Origin: LC029 sp036676475
Lineage (GTDB): Bacteria > Bacillota > Bacilli > Aneurinibacillales > RAOX-1
DNA: 64,000 nucleotides
NCBI GenBank assembly: GCA_036676475.1
Contig: JAKFCU010000092.1
Span: 36,515 to 100,514, forward strand
Direction: 5' to 3'
Positions 50,713 through 58,971 of this stretch are shown here, piece after piece (positions within the stretch are counted from its first letter, which is position 1; each line of letters opens with the position of its first letter). Made by a program: the position numbers and the translations under genes. The notes below the pieces were generated by a model. It had not been told where the DNA came from, did not search any database, and saw only the letters and a list, made by a program, of their open reading frames with translations.

Positions 50713-53100
50713 ATGGCAACGAGTAAAGATAAGAAGAAAAAACAGCAATCAACTCCAACCCGATTTTCTATAAAAAATACCCTTGTATATGAATTATATG
50801 GTCTTATTTTATTGGCTGTTTTCTTGATTACGCTTTCTAAGTTTGGATGGTTTGGAGAAACCTTCTCCTGGATTTTTCGCTTTTTCTCAGGAACGTGGGA
50901 CTTTATCATTTCCCTTATAGGAATATACAGTGCACTCTATATTATGATACGGAGAAAATGGCCTGTATTGTATTCTCCCCGCTGGATTGGTTTGTTTATC
51001 ATGTTATTTTCTATCTTATTGTTTGATCATATTTTTTTGTTTGATCAACTTTCCGCACAAGGGAAGTTTACGGATCAGAATATCATGAAGATTTCTTGGG
51101 ATGCCATTTTACAGGAAAAAGCCCAATTGGAAAAAGGGCAAATATCCACAACTGACATTGGTGGTGGAATGATCGGGGCTATTGGGTTAGCCATTAATTA
51201 TTATCTGTTTGCCAGAACAGGTACGATGATTATTGCTGTTTTTTCTTTTCTTATTGGACTCATGCTCTTATTTCAACTTTCTTATGTCAGTCTTTTTTCG
51301 AAGGTCAGAGATGTCGTATCGTCCATGGGGCAATCTGTCTTAGACAAACTTCAAGATGCCATACAACTTATGACAGATCGAAGTGGGAAAGAGGAACAAG
51401 AACAGGAGATTGTACCAGTGGCTGCTAAAATGAAAGGAGAGTTCGCAGCGGTAGAGCTCCAGTTTCCAGCACAGGCAGGTAATGATGAAAAGTCTCACGA
51501 ACCATTGATCCATGACTTTGCCGAAGTGGTTTATAAACAAGAAGAACTAGACTTAAATTTAGAGACATTTCAGCCGATTTCTCCCCGCGTGGAAATAGAG
51601 AAAAAGGCCGAGTCGGAACTGGATCCCAGGGATATTGAGTTCATAAGTGCTCATTCCAATGGGGTTATTGTAGAGGAACCTGCACTCCATTATGATATCC
51701 CTAGCTTAACTCTACTGGCAAAGCCCAAACAAGGGAAACAGCAGGGAAAAGAATATCGGGATATGCAATCTAATGCCCGAAAATTAGAACAAACCTTAGA
51801 AAGCTTCGGGGTTCAGGCTAGGGTTATGCAAATCCATCGGGGTCCAACAGTTACCCGTTATGAGGTACAACCTGCTGTGGGGGTAAAAGTAAGTAAAATT
51901 GTAAATTTGGCTGATGATATTGCGTTAGCTTTGGCAGCGAAGGATATTAGGATAGAAGCCCCTATTCCCGGAAAATCCGCTATCGGTATTGAAGTTCCAA
52001 ATGCAGAGGTTGCTATTGTAACCCTTAGGGAAGTACTGGAGAATAATACCTACCAGGATATCGATGGGAAGCTTAATGTGGGTTTGGGAAGGGATATCTC
52101 CGGGGAACCCATAATCGCTAACTTAGCTAAAATGCCTCACTTGTTGGTCGCCGGGGCAACGGGAAGCGGGAAGAGTGTCTGCATCAACGGAATAATTACA
52201 AGCTTACTTTTTAAGGCTAAACCACATGAAGTGAAATTGATGATGATAGATCCCAAGATGGTTGAATTAAATATGTATAATGGAATCCCTCATCTCTTAG
52301 CCCCAGTCGTTACCGACGCTCGTCGAGCCTCGATGGCCCTAAAGAAAGTCGTGGTTGAAATGGAAAAGAGGTATGAACTTTTTTCTAAAAGCGGGACAAG
52401 AAATATTGACCTTTATAATCAGATGGTTGTACAGACGGGTACCGGCCAGCCTCTTCCCTTCATTGTGGTCATTGTAGACGAGTTAGCGGATTTGATGATG
52501 GTAGCAGCAGGGGATGTAGAGGATGCCATATGCCGCTTGGCCCAGATGGCGAGGGCAGCAGGAATTCACCTCATCATTGCTACGCAACGTCCATCCGTTG
52601 ATGTCATTACAGGAGTGATTAAAGCCAATATCCCATCTCGAATAGCTTTTGGGGTATCTTCTATGACAGATTCTCGCACCATCCTGGATATGGGAGGTGC
52701 TGAGAAGTTATTGGGCAGAGGGGATATGCTTTATCTTCCGATGGGAGCTTCCAAGCCCATTCGTGTCCAAGGAGCATTTGTTTCTGATTCTGAAGTAGAA
52801 ACGGTAGTGGAATATGTAAAAAATCAAATGACGGCAAAGTATCATGAAGATATGATACCTGCTGAACCTGAGCAGAGCGAAGGGAGTCAACCGGAAGATA
52901 ATTTATATCACGATGCCGTCAAGCTCGTGATTGATGCTCAAACCGCATCTGCTTCCCTTCTCCAAAGACGCTTCCGGATAGGCTACACAAGAGCAGCACG
53001 TCTTATCGACATGATGGAAGCAAATAAAGTAGTGGGTCCTTTTGAAGGCAGTAAACCCCGTGAGGTATTGATAAAGAAGAAAGAGCCTCATATTTCATAA
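50713..53100 (+). CDS. spoIIIE: DNA translocase SpoIIIE/FtsK
   Basis: A 795-residue translocase: four membrane segments in about 20-190, a charged linker (about 195-330), the alpha/beta RecA-like motor with Walker A GATGSGKSVCING (about 475-490) and Walker B VVIVDELADLMMV, and the C-terminal winged-helix gamma domain (about 735-790) that reads oriented DNA sequences. It pumps the chromosome into the forespore and through closing septa. The ATG at 50713 follows GAGAGGTG. Position after tepA-ylzJ is standard for spoIIIE. Confidence 0.95.
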   Translation: MATSKDKKKKQQSTPTRFSIKNTLVYELYGLILLAVFLITLSKFGWFGETFSWIFRFFSGTWDFIISLIGIYSALYIMIRRKWPVLYSPRWIGLFIMLFSILLFDHIFLFDQLSAQGKFTDQNIMKISWDAILQEKAQLEKGQISTTDIGGGMIGAIGLAINYYLFARTGTMIIAVFSFLIGLMLLFQLSYVSLFSKVRDVVSSMGQSVLDKLQDAIQLMTDRSGKEEQEQEIVPVAAKMKGEFAAVELQFPAQAGNDEKSHEPLIHDFAEVVYKQEELDLNLETFQPISPRVEIEKKAESELDPRDIEFISAHSNGVIVEEPALHYDIPSLTLLAKPKQGKQQGKEYRDMQSNARKLEQTLESFGVQARVMQIHRGPTVTRYEVQPAVGVKVSKIVNLADDIALALAAKDIRIEAPIPGKSAIGIEVPNAEVAIVTLREVLENNTYQDIDGKLNVGLGRDISGEPIIANLAKMPHLLVAGATGSGKSVCINGIITSLLFKAKPHEVKLMMIDPKMVELNMYNGIPHLLAPVVTDARRASMALKKVVVEMEKRYELFSKSGTRNIDLYNQMVVQTGTGQPLPFIVVIVDELADLMMVAAGDVEDAICRLAQMARAAGIHLIIATQRPSVDVITGVIKANIPSRIAFGVSSMTDSRTILDMGGAEKLLGRGDMLYLPMGASKPIRVQGAFVSDSEVETVVEYVKNQMTAKYHEDMIPAEPEQSEGSQPEDNLYHDAVKLVIDAQTASASLLQRRFRIGYTRAARLIDMMEANKVVGPFEGSKPREVLIKKKEPHIS

Positions 53101-53182
53101 GTTAGATCCAATCAAATATAAGGTATAAAAACCCCCTTTTACCTCAAAAATAAGGAAAGAATGAGCTGAAGGGGTGTAGATG

Positions 53183-53350
53183 ATGTGGTCTTGTCCTTTT
53201 TGTGGAAGTCAAACGGGCACTAAATTTAAGGATAACAATTTACAAGGGATGCTGTGCATGCATCCAAACTGTGGAAGGTTTGACCAAATGGATGAAAATC
53301 GGTTGAATCAATCCAATCAAATAGATACAGAAGCAGAAAGTCTTGCTTAG
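53183..53350 (+). CDS. Small zinc-ribbon protein (55 aa)
   Basis: A 55-residue protein, MWSCPFCGSQTGTKFKDN at the start, with CPFC and CMHPNC as two Cys pairs spaced like a zinc ribbon, then a polar Asn/Gln-rich tail. AAGGGG lies 8 bases upstream; the ATG at 53180 is the alternative start. The 3' end doubles as the left arm of a terminator, so the gene is a complete unit. I do not know the family; small C4 zinc-ribbon proteins of this size are often uncharacterised. Confidence 0.75.
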   Translation: MWSCPFCGSQTGTKFKDNNLQGMLCMHPNCGRFDQMDENRLNQSNQIDTEAESLA

Positions 53351-53370
53351 ACGCAAGACTTTTCTTTTGT
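53338..53370 (+). terminator. Intrinsic terminator overlapping the zinc-ribbon gene end
   Basis: AAGTCTTGC pairs perfectly with GCAAGACTT; the stop codon TAG lies in the loop. TTTCTTTTG follows. Confidence 0.88.
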
Positions 53371-53410
53371 TTTAAATATAAATCTTTTTTCATGAATGTT
53401 CTGTTTTAGG

Positions 53411-53439
53411 TTAAACTAAGATGTAAAGTGGCGTATAAT
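53411..53439 (+). promoter_or_regulatory. Sigma-A promoter for ymfF
   Basis: TTAAAC (53411-53416), 17-base spacer, TATAAT (53434-53439), directly upstream of the AGGAGAGG SD of ymfF. Confidence 0.6.
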
Positions 53440-53474
53440 GGAAATAATATATTTTAATAAAGGAGAGGACAGCT

Positions 53475-54755
53475 TTGGGCGAACTCTTATTTGATACCTT
53501 TTCAATTAATAAGATGAATTTACATATATCCAAGACTGACAAGTTCAAGACAACCACTATGATGGTTCAATTGGAACAAGATTTACAGGAGAGTACGGTA
53601 ACACAGACGGCCTTGATTCCCTTTGTCCTAAAGAGGGGGTGTGCCAAATATCCTTCTACTCAGCAGTTTCGCCAATATCTTGACAGTTTATTTGGTGCCG
53701 TATTTCATACGGATGTAATTAAAAAAGGGGAAAAGCAAATTATTCAAATTCAAATTGAAATAGCGAATGAGAAGTACTTGTCCGATTCAACGCCACTATT
53801 GCTAAAAGGCGTTGAATTATTAGGAGAGGTAATCACCAATCCGTTGGTAGAAGGAAATGGATTTTCTGCGAGTTATGTGAAATCAGAGGCAGAACTCTTA
53901 AAAAACAAAATCACGAGCCTAATAGATGATAAAATTCGTTACGCCAATCAAAGAGTGACCGAAGAAATGTGCAAGAATGAGCCTTATCGCCTTCTATCCT
54001 ATGGGAAGCTGGAGGAATTAGAGGATGTTGATCCAACTAAACTATATTCATTTTATAAACAATTATTAGAGCAAAACCCTATCGATATCTATATTATTGG
54101 CGATGTAGATAAACAAGAAGTGAAAATGGGAGTTGAAAAGTATTTTTCTGTTCAACGTTCTACCATTCGTGATCTTACCTTTGCGCCTGTACAAAAAGAA
54201 AGCGTAACTGAAGAAACGGTGATTGAAAAGATGGATATTGGCCAAGGGAAATTAAATATTGGCTGTAGAACCAATACGACTTTACAAGATGAAGATTACG
54301 AAGCTTTATTAATGTATAACGGAATCCTGGGTGGCTTTCCTCATTCCAAGCTGTTTGTCAATGTCCGTGAGAAGGCCAGCTTAGCTTACTATGCGGTTTC
54401 CCGGCTAGAAAGCCATAAAGGTATTTTGATGCTGATGTCAGGGGTTGAAATCGAAAAGTTTGATCAAGCTGTAGACATTATGAAGCAGCAAATCCAGCTT
54501 ATGAAAGATGGAGAAATCAGTGAGAAGGAACTTACCCAAACAAAAGCCACGTTGACTAATCAGCTTTTGGAGACAAAGGACAATGCGCGGACCATTATCG
54601 ATTTCTCCTATAATGGCCGGTTAAGTGGTAAAAAGCGTAGCTTAGAGGAAATGCTCCATAAAATCAATCATATGACCATGGATGAGATTGTGAAGATAGC
54701 GCAAAAAATTGAAATCGACACCGTTTATTTTTTAAGGGATAAGGAGGGGAAATAA
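53475..54755 (+). CDS. ymfF: M16 peptidase-like protein YmfF (non-catalytic partner)
   Basis: A 426-residue M16-fold protein. The zinc motif HxxEH is absent in the N-terminal half, where the expected region reads KRGCAKYPSTQQFRQYLDSL. The C-terminal half has GGFPHSKLFVNVREKASLAYY, the substrate-contact motif of M16 partners. It is probably the inactive half of a heterodimer with YmfH, which has an intact motif. It starts with TTG, 6 bases after AGGAGAGG, and its stop overlaps ymfH (TAATG). Confidence 0.9.
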   Translation: MGELLFDTFSINKMNLHISKTDKFKTTTMMVQLEQDLQESTVTQTALIPFVLKRGCAKYPSTQQFRQYLDSLFGAVFHTDVIKKGEKQIIQIQIEIANEKYLSDSTPLLLKGVELLGEVITNPLVEGNGFSASYVKSEAELLKNKITSLIDDKIRYANQRVTEEMCKNEPYRLLSYGKLEELEDVDPTKLYSFYKQLLEQNPIDIYIIGDVDKQEVKMGVEKYFSVQRSTIRDLTFAPVQKESVTEETVIEKMDIGQGKLNIGCRTNTTLQDEDYEALLMYNGILGGFPHSKLFVNVREKASLAYYAVSRLESHKGILMLMSGVEIEKFDQAVDIMKQQIQLMKDGEISEKELTQTKATLTNQLLETKDNARTIIDFSYNGRLSGKKRSLEEMLHKINHMTMDEIVKIAQKIEIDTVYFLRDKEGK

Positions 54756-56044
54756 TGAAGCAGGTTCGTCACGAGCAAATTAACGAAACGCTTTACTATG
54801 AAAAATTGCCAAATGGATTGGATGTATACATCCTGCCGAAGCATGGTTTTAGCAAAACCTACGCTACATTTACAACGAAGTATGGCTCGATTGACAATCA
54901 CTTCCAAATCCCTGGCGAAGATAAAGTGAAAGTACCGGATGGGATTGCCCACTTTTTGGAGCATAAAATGTTTGAGGAAGAAGATGGTGATGTATTTAAT
55001 AAATTTGCTGATTATGGTGCATCAGCTAATGCTTTTACTAGCTTTGATCGAACGGCGTATTTATTTTCCAGTACCGGTCATGTAAAGGAAAACCTAACTA
55101 CATTATTAAACTTTGTGCAAAGTCCTTATTTTACCGACGAAAATGTGGAAAAGGAAAAGGGGATTATTGGACAGGAAATTAAGATGTATGATGACAACGC
55201 AGATTGGCGGGTTTATTTTGGCTTAATTGAAAATATGTATCATAAGCATCCTGTCAAAATTGATATTGCTGGTACTGTTCCTTCGATTACAGAAATAACA
55301 AAAGAAATGTTATATACCTGTTATGAAACATTTTATCATCCTAGCAATATGCTGCTTTTCGTTGTGGGTGCCGTTCAGCCGGAAGAGATTATAGAGTTGG
55401 TTAGAGATAATCAAGCTCAAAAAAATTATGGGCAACAAGCTGAAATCCAACGATTCTTTGAGGAGGAGCAGGCTGTTGTAGCCAAATCAGAATCGATACG
55501 CCACATGTCCGTAGCTATGCCTAAGATCATGTTTGGATATAAGGAAAAAACAGTAGGGTTAACAGGAGATCACCTTTTGAAACGGGAATTAGCGACCCAG
55601 CTGGTTCTGGATATTCTGTTAGGTCAAAGCTCAGATCTGTATCAAAGGCTGTATGAGCAAGGATTAATAAATGATACTTTTGGCACTGATTACAGCGGTG
55701 AAGCCCAGTATGGTTTTTCCGTTATGGGAGGAGATACTCCACAACCGGAGAAACTAGTCCAACTGGTAACGGAGGGATTAGAATTAGCCAAAGAAAAAGG
55801 AATTAGTCAAGAGGACTTTGAACTGAATAGAAAGAAGAAGATTGGTTCTTTTCTGCGTTCGTTAAACTCGATTGAATTCATCGCAAATTCTTTCACGAAA
55901 TATAAATTCAATGGTTCTGATCTATTCCATATTGTCCCTACTTTAGAAAAAATGACACTAGAAGACGTGAATCAAAGGCTACGGGATCATATTCAAAATG
56001 AACAATTAAGTATATCCATGATAAAACCGATACAACAAGACTAA
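54755..56044 (+). CDS. ymfH: M16 zinc peptidase YmfH
   Basis: A 429-residue M16 peptidase with HFLEH (in IAHFLEHKMFEEEDGDV, about residues 67-83) and the later Glu in IIGQEIKMYDDNADWRV. It pairs with the adjacent ymfF product. Related heterodimers (for example AlbE/AlbF) process small peptides. Function here is unknown. The end is close to a partial GAGGCTGACTC repeat. Confidence 0.91.
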   Translation: MKQVRHEQINETLYYEKLPNGLDVYILPKHGFSKTYATFTTKYGSIDNHFQIPGEDKVKVPDGIAHFLEHKMFEEEDGDVFNKFADYGASANAFTSFDRTAYLFSSTGHVKENLTTLLNFVQSPYFTDENVEKEKGIIGQEIKMYDDNADWRVYFGLIENMYHKHPVKIDIAGTVPSITEITKEMLYTCYETFYHPSNMLLFVVGAVQPEEIIELVRDNQAQKNYGQQAEIQRFFEEEQAVVAKSESIRHMSVAMPKIMFGYKEKTVGLTGDHLLKRELATQLVLDILLGQSSDLYQRLYEQGLINDTFGTDYSGEAQYGFSVMGGDTPQPEKLVQLVTEGLELAKEKGISQEDFELNRKKKIGSFLRSLNSIEFIANSFTKYKFNGSDLFHIVPTLEKMTLEDVNQRLRDHIQNEQLSISMIKPIQQD

Positions 56045-56051
56045 GAGCTAT

Positions 56052-56077
56052 GAGGCTGACTCATAAGGGTCAGACTT
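56052..56077 (+). repeat. GAGGCTGACTC repeat, half copy 3
   Basis: GAGGCTGACTCATAAGGGTC plus AGACTT is the left arm of the long-hairpin family, without a right arm. It lies 8 bases after the ymfH stop and immediately before the SD of ymfI. Confidence 0.75.
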
Positions 56078-56091
56078 AAAGGGGAAGAGAA

Positions 56092-56826
56092 ATGGGAGTG
56101 GAAAAATGGGCGCTAGTTACGGGTGCGAGCGGAGGGATCGGTTCGGCTATTTCCAAAAAATTAGCTGAGCAAGGGTATCATTTATATTTACATTATCGAA
56201 AGGGAAAAGAAGAAGTTGATCAATTAAAGGTAGAGTGTGAGCGGCTAGGGAGTTATGCTATTTGCCTTCAGGCTGATCTTGAGAGTGTTGGGAACCTGGA
56301 AGACATGATAAGCCAGATAGGGAGAACGCCGGAAATTTTAATTAATAATGCTGGCCTAACTCACTATGGTTTATTTGCAGAAACGAAGCTATCTGACATT
56401 GAACAGCTCTATCGCATTAATGTAAGAGCTCCGTTTCTCTTAGCGCAGAAGTTCACGCCGTTCATGGTACGAAGAGGATTTGGAAGAATTATTAATATAT
56501 CATCCATATGGGGGATGACGGGAGCATCTTGTGAGGTATTATATTCCATGACAAAAGGTGCCTTATTGGCTTTCACTAAAGCCTTAGCTAAAGAACTGGC
56601 ACCGAGCGGAATCACGGTAAATGCGGTCGTTCCCGGAGCTATTGAAGGAGATCTGCTTCATCGACAGTTTGCCCACGAAGAATTGGAGTCGATCGCTTCA
56701 GAGATCCCCATGGGTCGACTGGGAAAACCAGAGGAAATAGCATCGCTTGTTTGTTATTTGCTTCAACCAGATGCCGAATATATAACGGGTCAAGTCATCA
56801 GTCCAAATGGGGGATGGTATACTTAA
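56092..56826 (+). CDS. ymfI: SDR family oxidoreductase YmfI (FabG-like)
   Basis: A 244-residue short-chain dehydrogenase: TGASGGIGSAIS (cofactor binding, about 10-21), NNAG, the catalytic Ser in NISSIWG and YSMTK (Tyr and Lys of the active site), then VVPGAIEGDL. The family position after ymfH is that of YmfI. The substrate is unknown; it could be a beta-ketoacyl-ACP reductase paralogue. AAGGGGAAG lies upstream of the ATG; GTG at 56098 is an alternative. Confidence 0.9.
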   Translation: MGVEKWALVTGASGGIGSAISKKLAEQGYHLYLHYRKGKEEVDQLKVECERLGSYAICLQADLESVGNLEDMISQIGRTPEILINNAGLTHYGLFAETKLSDIEQLYRINVRAPFLLAQKFTPFMVRRGFGRIINISSIWGMTGASCEVLYSMTKGALLAFTKALAKELAPSGITVNAVVPGAIEGDLLHRQFAHEELESIASEIPMGRLGKPEEIASLVCYLLQPDAEYITGQVISPNGGWYT

Positions 56827-56983
56827 AGTTAGAAGTTTCTCCAAGAGCCTCCCGCTCACTTATTTCCATTTATAAAGGGATAAAGTAAAGCAAAACAACC
56901 CATATTAACAGAGAGCAGGGTATCCTGCTGAACCTTGAGGGAGGGTTGAATGCGTCGATAAAAAAAGCAAGACTTTTACATGG
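56827..56983 (+). other. Unassigned gap after ymfI (first part)
   Basis: No convincing gene is seen. A short hairpin GCAGG-gtat-CCTGC lies near 56926, then GAGGGAGGG followed only by a 3-codon ATG frame and a 30-codon TTG frame (MNASIKKARLLHG...) without SD spacing. ymfJ (DUF3243), expected here in Bacillus, is absent. Confidence 0.5.
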
Positions 56984-57011
56984 GCCTCTATTTTGGAGGC
57001 TTATTTTTTAT
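56984..57011 (+). terminator. Intrinsic terminator between ymfI and ymfK
   Basis: GCCTC pairs with GAGGC across a 7-nt loop, followed by TTATTTTTTA. Confidence 0.75.
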
Positions 57012-57086
57012 TCCTTTTCATCCTATACTAATGATTGAAATATCATGGGTAAAATGTCTAAAATAAAGATGATATGGAATAAAGTA

Positions 57087-57095
57087 TGGTATACT
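57087..57095 (+). promoter_or_regulatory. Extended -10 promoter for ymfK
   Basis: TGG-TATACT without a good -35; about 70 bases before ymfK. Confidence 0.4.
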
Positions 57096-57165
57096 TGGCA
57101 AATAGCTAATGCTAGTGATTTAAGAAATTTACGTTCTAAGTATGGGAAATAAAGGGGAGTAAGGT

Positions 57166-57939
57166 ATGGAAAAGAAAGATTGGTATCTTGAATACGAAAT
57201 TCATAAAAATAGACCTGGATTACTTGGAGATATTGCCTCCATACTCGGTATGCTGACCATTAATATTATTACCATTAGTGGGGTTGAAGTGCGAAGAAGA
57301 GGAATGCTTTTACAAACAGATGATGAAAAAAAGATTGAATTACTGGGAAACATATTAAGAAAGGTAGAAAACATCACGATCACCGCTTTGCGCCCCCCTA
57401 CCCTTATGGATACATTGGCCGTTCGCCATGGAAGATATATTGAACGAGACATGAAGGATAAGAAAACGTTTCGCTTTACACGAGATGAAATTGGCCTACT
57501 GGTCGATTTTATGGCTGAAGTCTTTAAAAAAGAAGGACATCAATTAGTTGGGGTTCGTGGGATGCCAAGGGTTGGTAAAACAGAATCGATGGTAGCAGCA
57601 AGCGTGTCTGCGAATAAAAGATGGATCTTTATTTCGTCTACTTTACTTCGACAAACGGTCAGAAACCAGTTAGCCAATGACGAATTGCTATCCGAGAGTG
57701 TCTTTTTTATTGATGGAATAGTTTCCACAATGCGCTCCACAGAAAAGCATCATTCCCTTATGCGAGAGGTTCTTCGTTTCCCAGCTACAAAAGTCATTGA
57801 ACATCCTGATATTTTTGTTAGAGAAACGGAATATACATTAGATGATTTTGATTATATTATTGAGCTTCGGAGTCATCCTGATGAAGAAATTACATATGAA
57901 GTGGTTAATTCCAGCTTTTCGGAATTTGACATGACTTAA
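57166..57939 (+). CDS. ymfK: DUF3388 protein YmfK (ACT-like domain plus P-loop)
   Basis: A 257-residue protein. The N-terminal part (about 1-75) looks like an ACT domain: EYEIHKNRPGLLGDIASILG. The C-terminal part has a Walker A-like GMPRVGKT (about residues 131-138) and a charged tail. This is the DUF3388/YmfK family, whose function is unknown. Position before the rodZ-like gene is conserved in Bacillus. AAGGGGAGTAAGGT is the SD. Confidence 0.9.
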   Translation: MEKKDWYLEYEIHKNRPGLLGDIASILGMLTINIITISGVEVRRRGMLLQTDDEKKIELLGNILRKVENITITALRPPTLMDTLAVRHGRYIERDMKDKKTFRFTRDEIGLLVDFMAEVFKKEGHQLVGVRGMPRVGKTESMVAASVSANKRWIFISSTLLRQTVRNQLANDELLSESVFFIDGIVSTMRSTEKHHSLMREVLRFPATKVIEHPDIFVRETEYTLDDFDYIIELRSHPDEEITYEVVNSSFSEFDMT

Positions 57940-57968
57940 GTTTTGACGGTTTTTTAGGAGGTGAAATA

Positions 57969-58829
57969 GTGACTGAACTAGGTGAAATATTAAAAGAAGC
58001 CAGGATGAAAAAAGGGTATGATATTGAAGAAATCCAAAAAATCACGAAAATTCAGAAGCGCTATTTAGAAGCGATTGAAGGAGGAAATTTGGATGCTCTT
58101 CCTGGACATTTTTACGCCAGGGCTTTCGTCAAAAGTTATGCGGAAGTTGTGGGGCTTGATCCAGATTCCGTACTCGGACATGTAAAAACGGAACTTCCTT
58201 CCCCCATCACGGAAGAACAGAGGGTTCCCTTAAGAAGAACAAGACAGCAACAACCACTCCAAACAGGTCGTTGGCTTTCCAGAGTGCTGCTTTATGTATT
58301 TGCCGTACTCATCCTGTTTGTCATTTACATAGCAGCTGTATCTGAATTTAATCCGATTCCCGGAGACATGCAAGGCGAAAATCCATCTGCTGCCACTAAA
58401 CCTCCTGATGTAAAAGAGGGAACGGTAGGAGAAGCAGCTCCTTCTGAGCAACCTATACAAACTACCCCTGCGCCAAGTCCCAGTCCTCAACCTGCTGAAC
58501 CGGTAAACAAGGCAACCCTTACTTTTGTTAAACAAGAGAGGAATATCTATCGTTATGAGCTTGCTGGAGCAAAAGAACTTCAGATTTCCATGACGGCTTC
58601 GGCAGATTGCTGGATGAGACTATTAAAGGGCGGGCCAACCGGTGAAAAAGTTGATGAGCTGATCCTCACGAAAGGAACCAGTAAACAATGGAGTTTCCCT
58701 GGAGCAGCAGAGGCATCCATCCGCCTCGGGGCTGCACCAGATGTACAAATTCAAGTCAATGGACAAGTCCTGGATACGAGCAAGATGCAACGTTCATCAC
58801 AAATTATATCCATTTTGTTAAAACCATAA
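57969..58829 (+). CDS. ymfM: RodZ-like cell-shape protein YmfM
   Basis: A 286-residue protein: N-terminal helix-turn-helix (LGEILKEARMKKGYDIEEIQ to about residue 75), a basic juxtamembrane segment, one membrane helix (about 100-120), a Pro/Ser/Thr-rich linker and a C-terminal DUF4115 domain (about 175-285). RodZ links MreB to the envelope. It starts with GTG behind GGAGGTGA and is followed by a strong terminator and the rimO promoter. Confidence 0.92.
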   Translation: MTELGEILKEARMKKGYDIEEIQKITKIQKRYLEAIEGGNLDALPGHFYARAFVKSYAEVVGLDPDSVLGHVKTELPSPITEEQRVPLRRTRQQQPLQTGRWLSRVLLYVFAVLILFVIYIAAVSEFNPIPGDMQGENPSAATKPPDVKEGTVGEAAPSEQPIQTTPAPSPSPQPAEPVNKATLTFVKQERNIYRYELAGAKELQISMTASADCWMRLLKGGPTGEKVDELILTKGTSKQWSFPGAAEASIRLGAAPDVQIQVNGQVLDTSKMQRSSQIISILLKP

Positions 58830-58846
58830 CGCTTGTTCTGAGTGTG

Positions 58847-58881
58847 AGAACCCTGTTCTTTGGACAGGGTTCTGTTTTTGA
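58847..58881 (+). terminator. Intrinsic terminator after ymfM
   Basis: AGAACCCTGT pairs perfectly with ACAGGGTTCT, followed by GTTTTTG; the T tract overlaps the -35 of the next promoter. Confidence 0.9.
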
Positions 58882-58906
58882 CAGCCCCTTATCGTTGTAT
58901 TATACT
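58878..58906 (+). promoter_or_regulatory. Strong sigma-A promoter for rimO-pgsA-cinA
   Basis: A perfect TTGACA (58878-58883), 17-base spacer and TATACT (58901-58906). Its -35 begins inside the T tract of the preceding terminator. Confidence 0.88.
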
Positions 58907-58971
58907 GTAGAAGGCAAAAGACGTGTAGAATAAGTATAGTAGTTTATAGATGAAAAGTGAGGCAAAAACGA

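Noticed and set aside
56950..57042. 30-codon TTG frame in the ymfI-ymfK gap
   Set aside because: The SD-like run abuts the start codon, the frame crosses a terminator, and there is no similarity to a known family.
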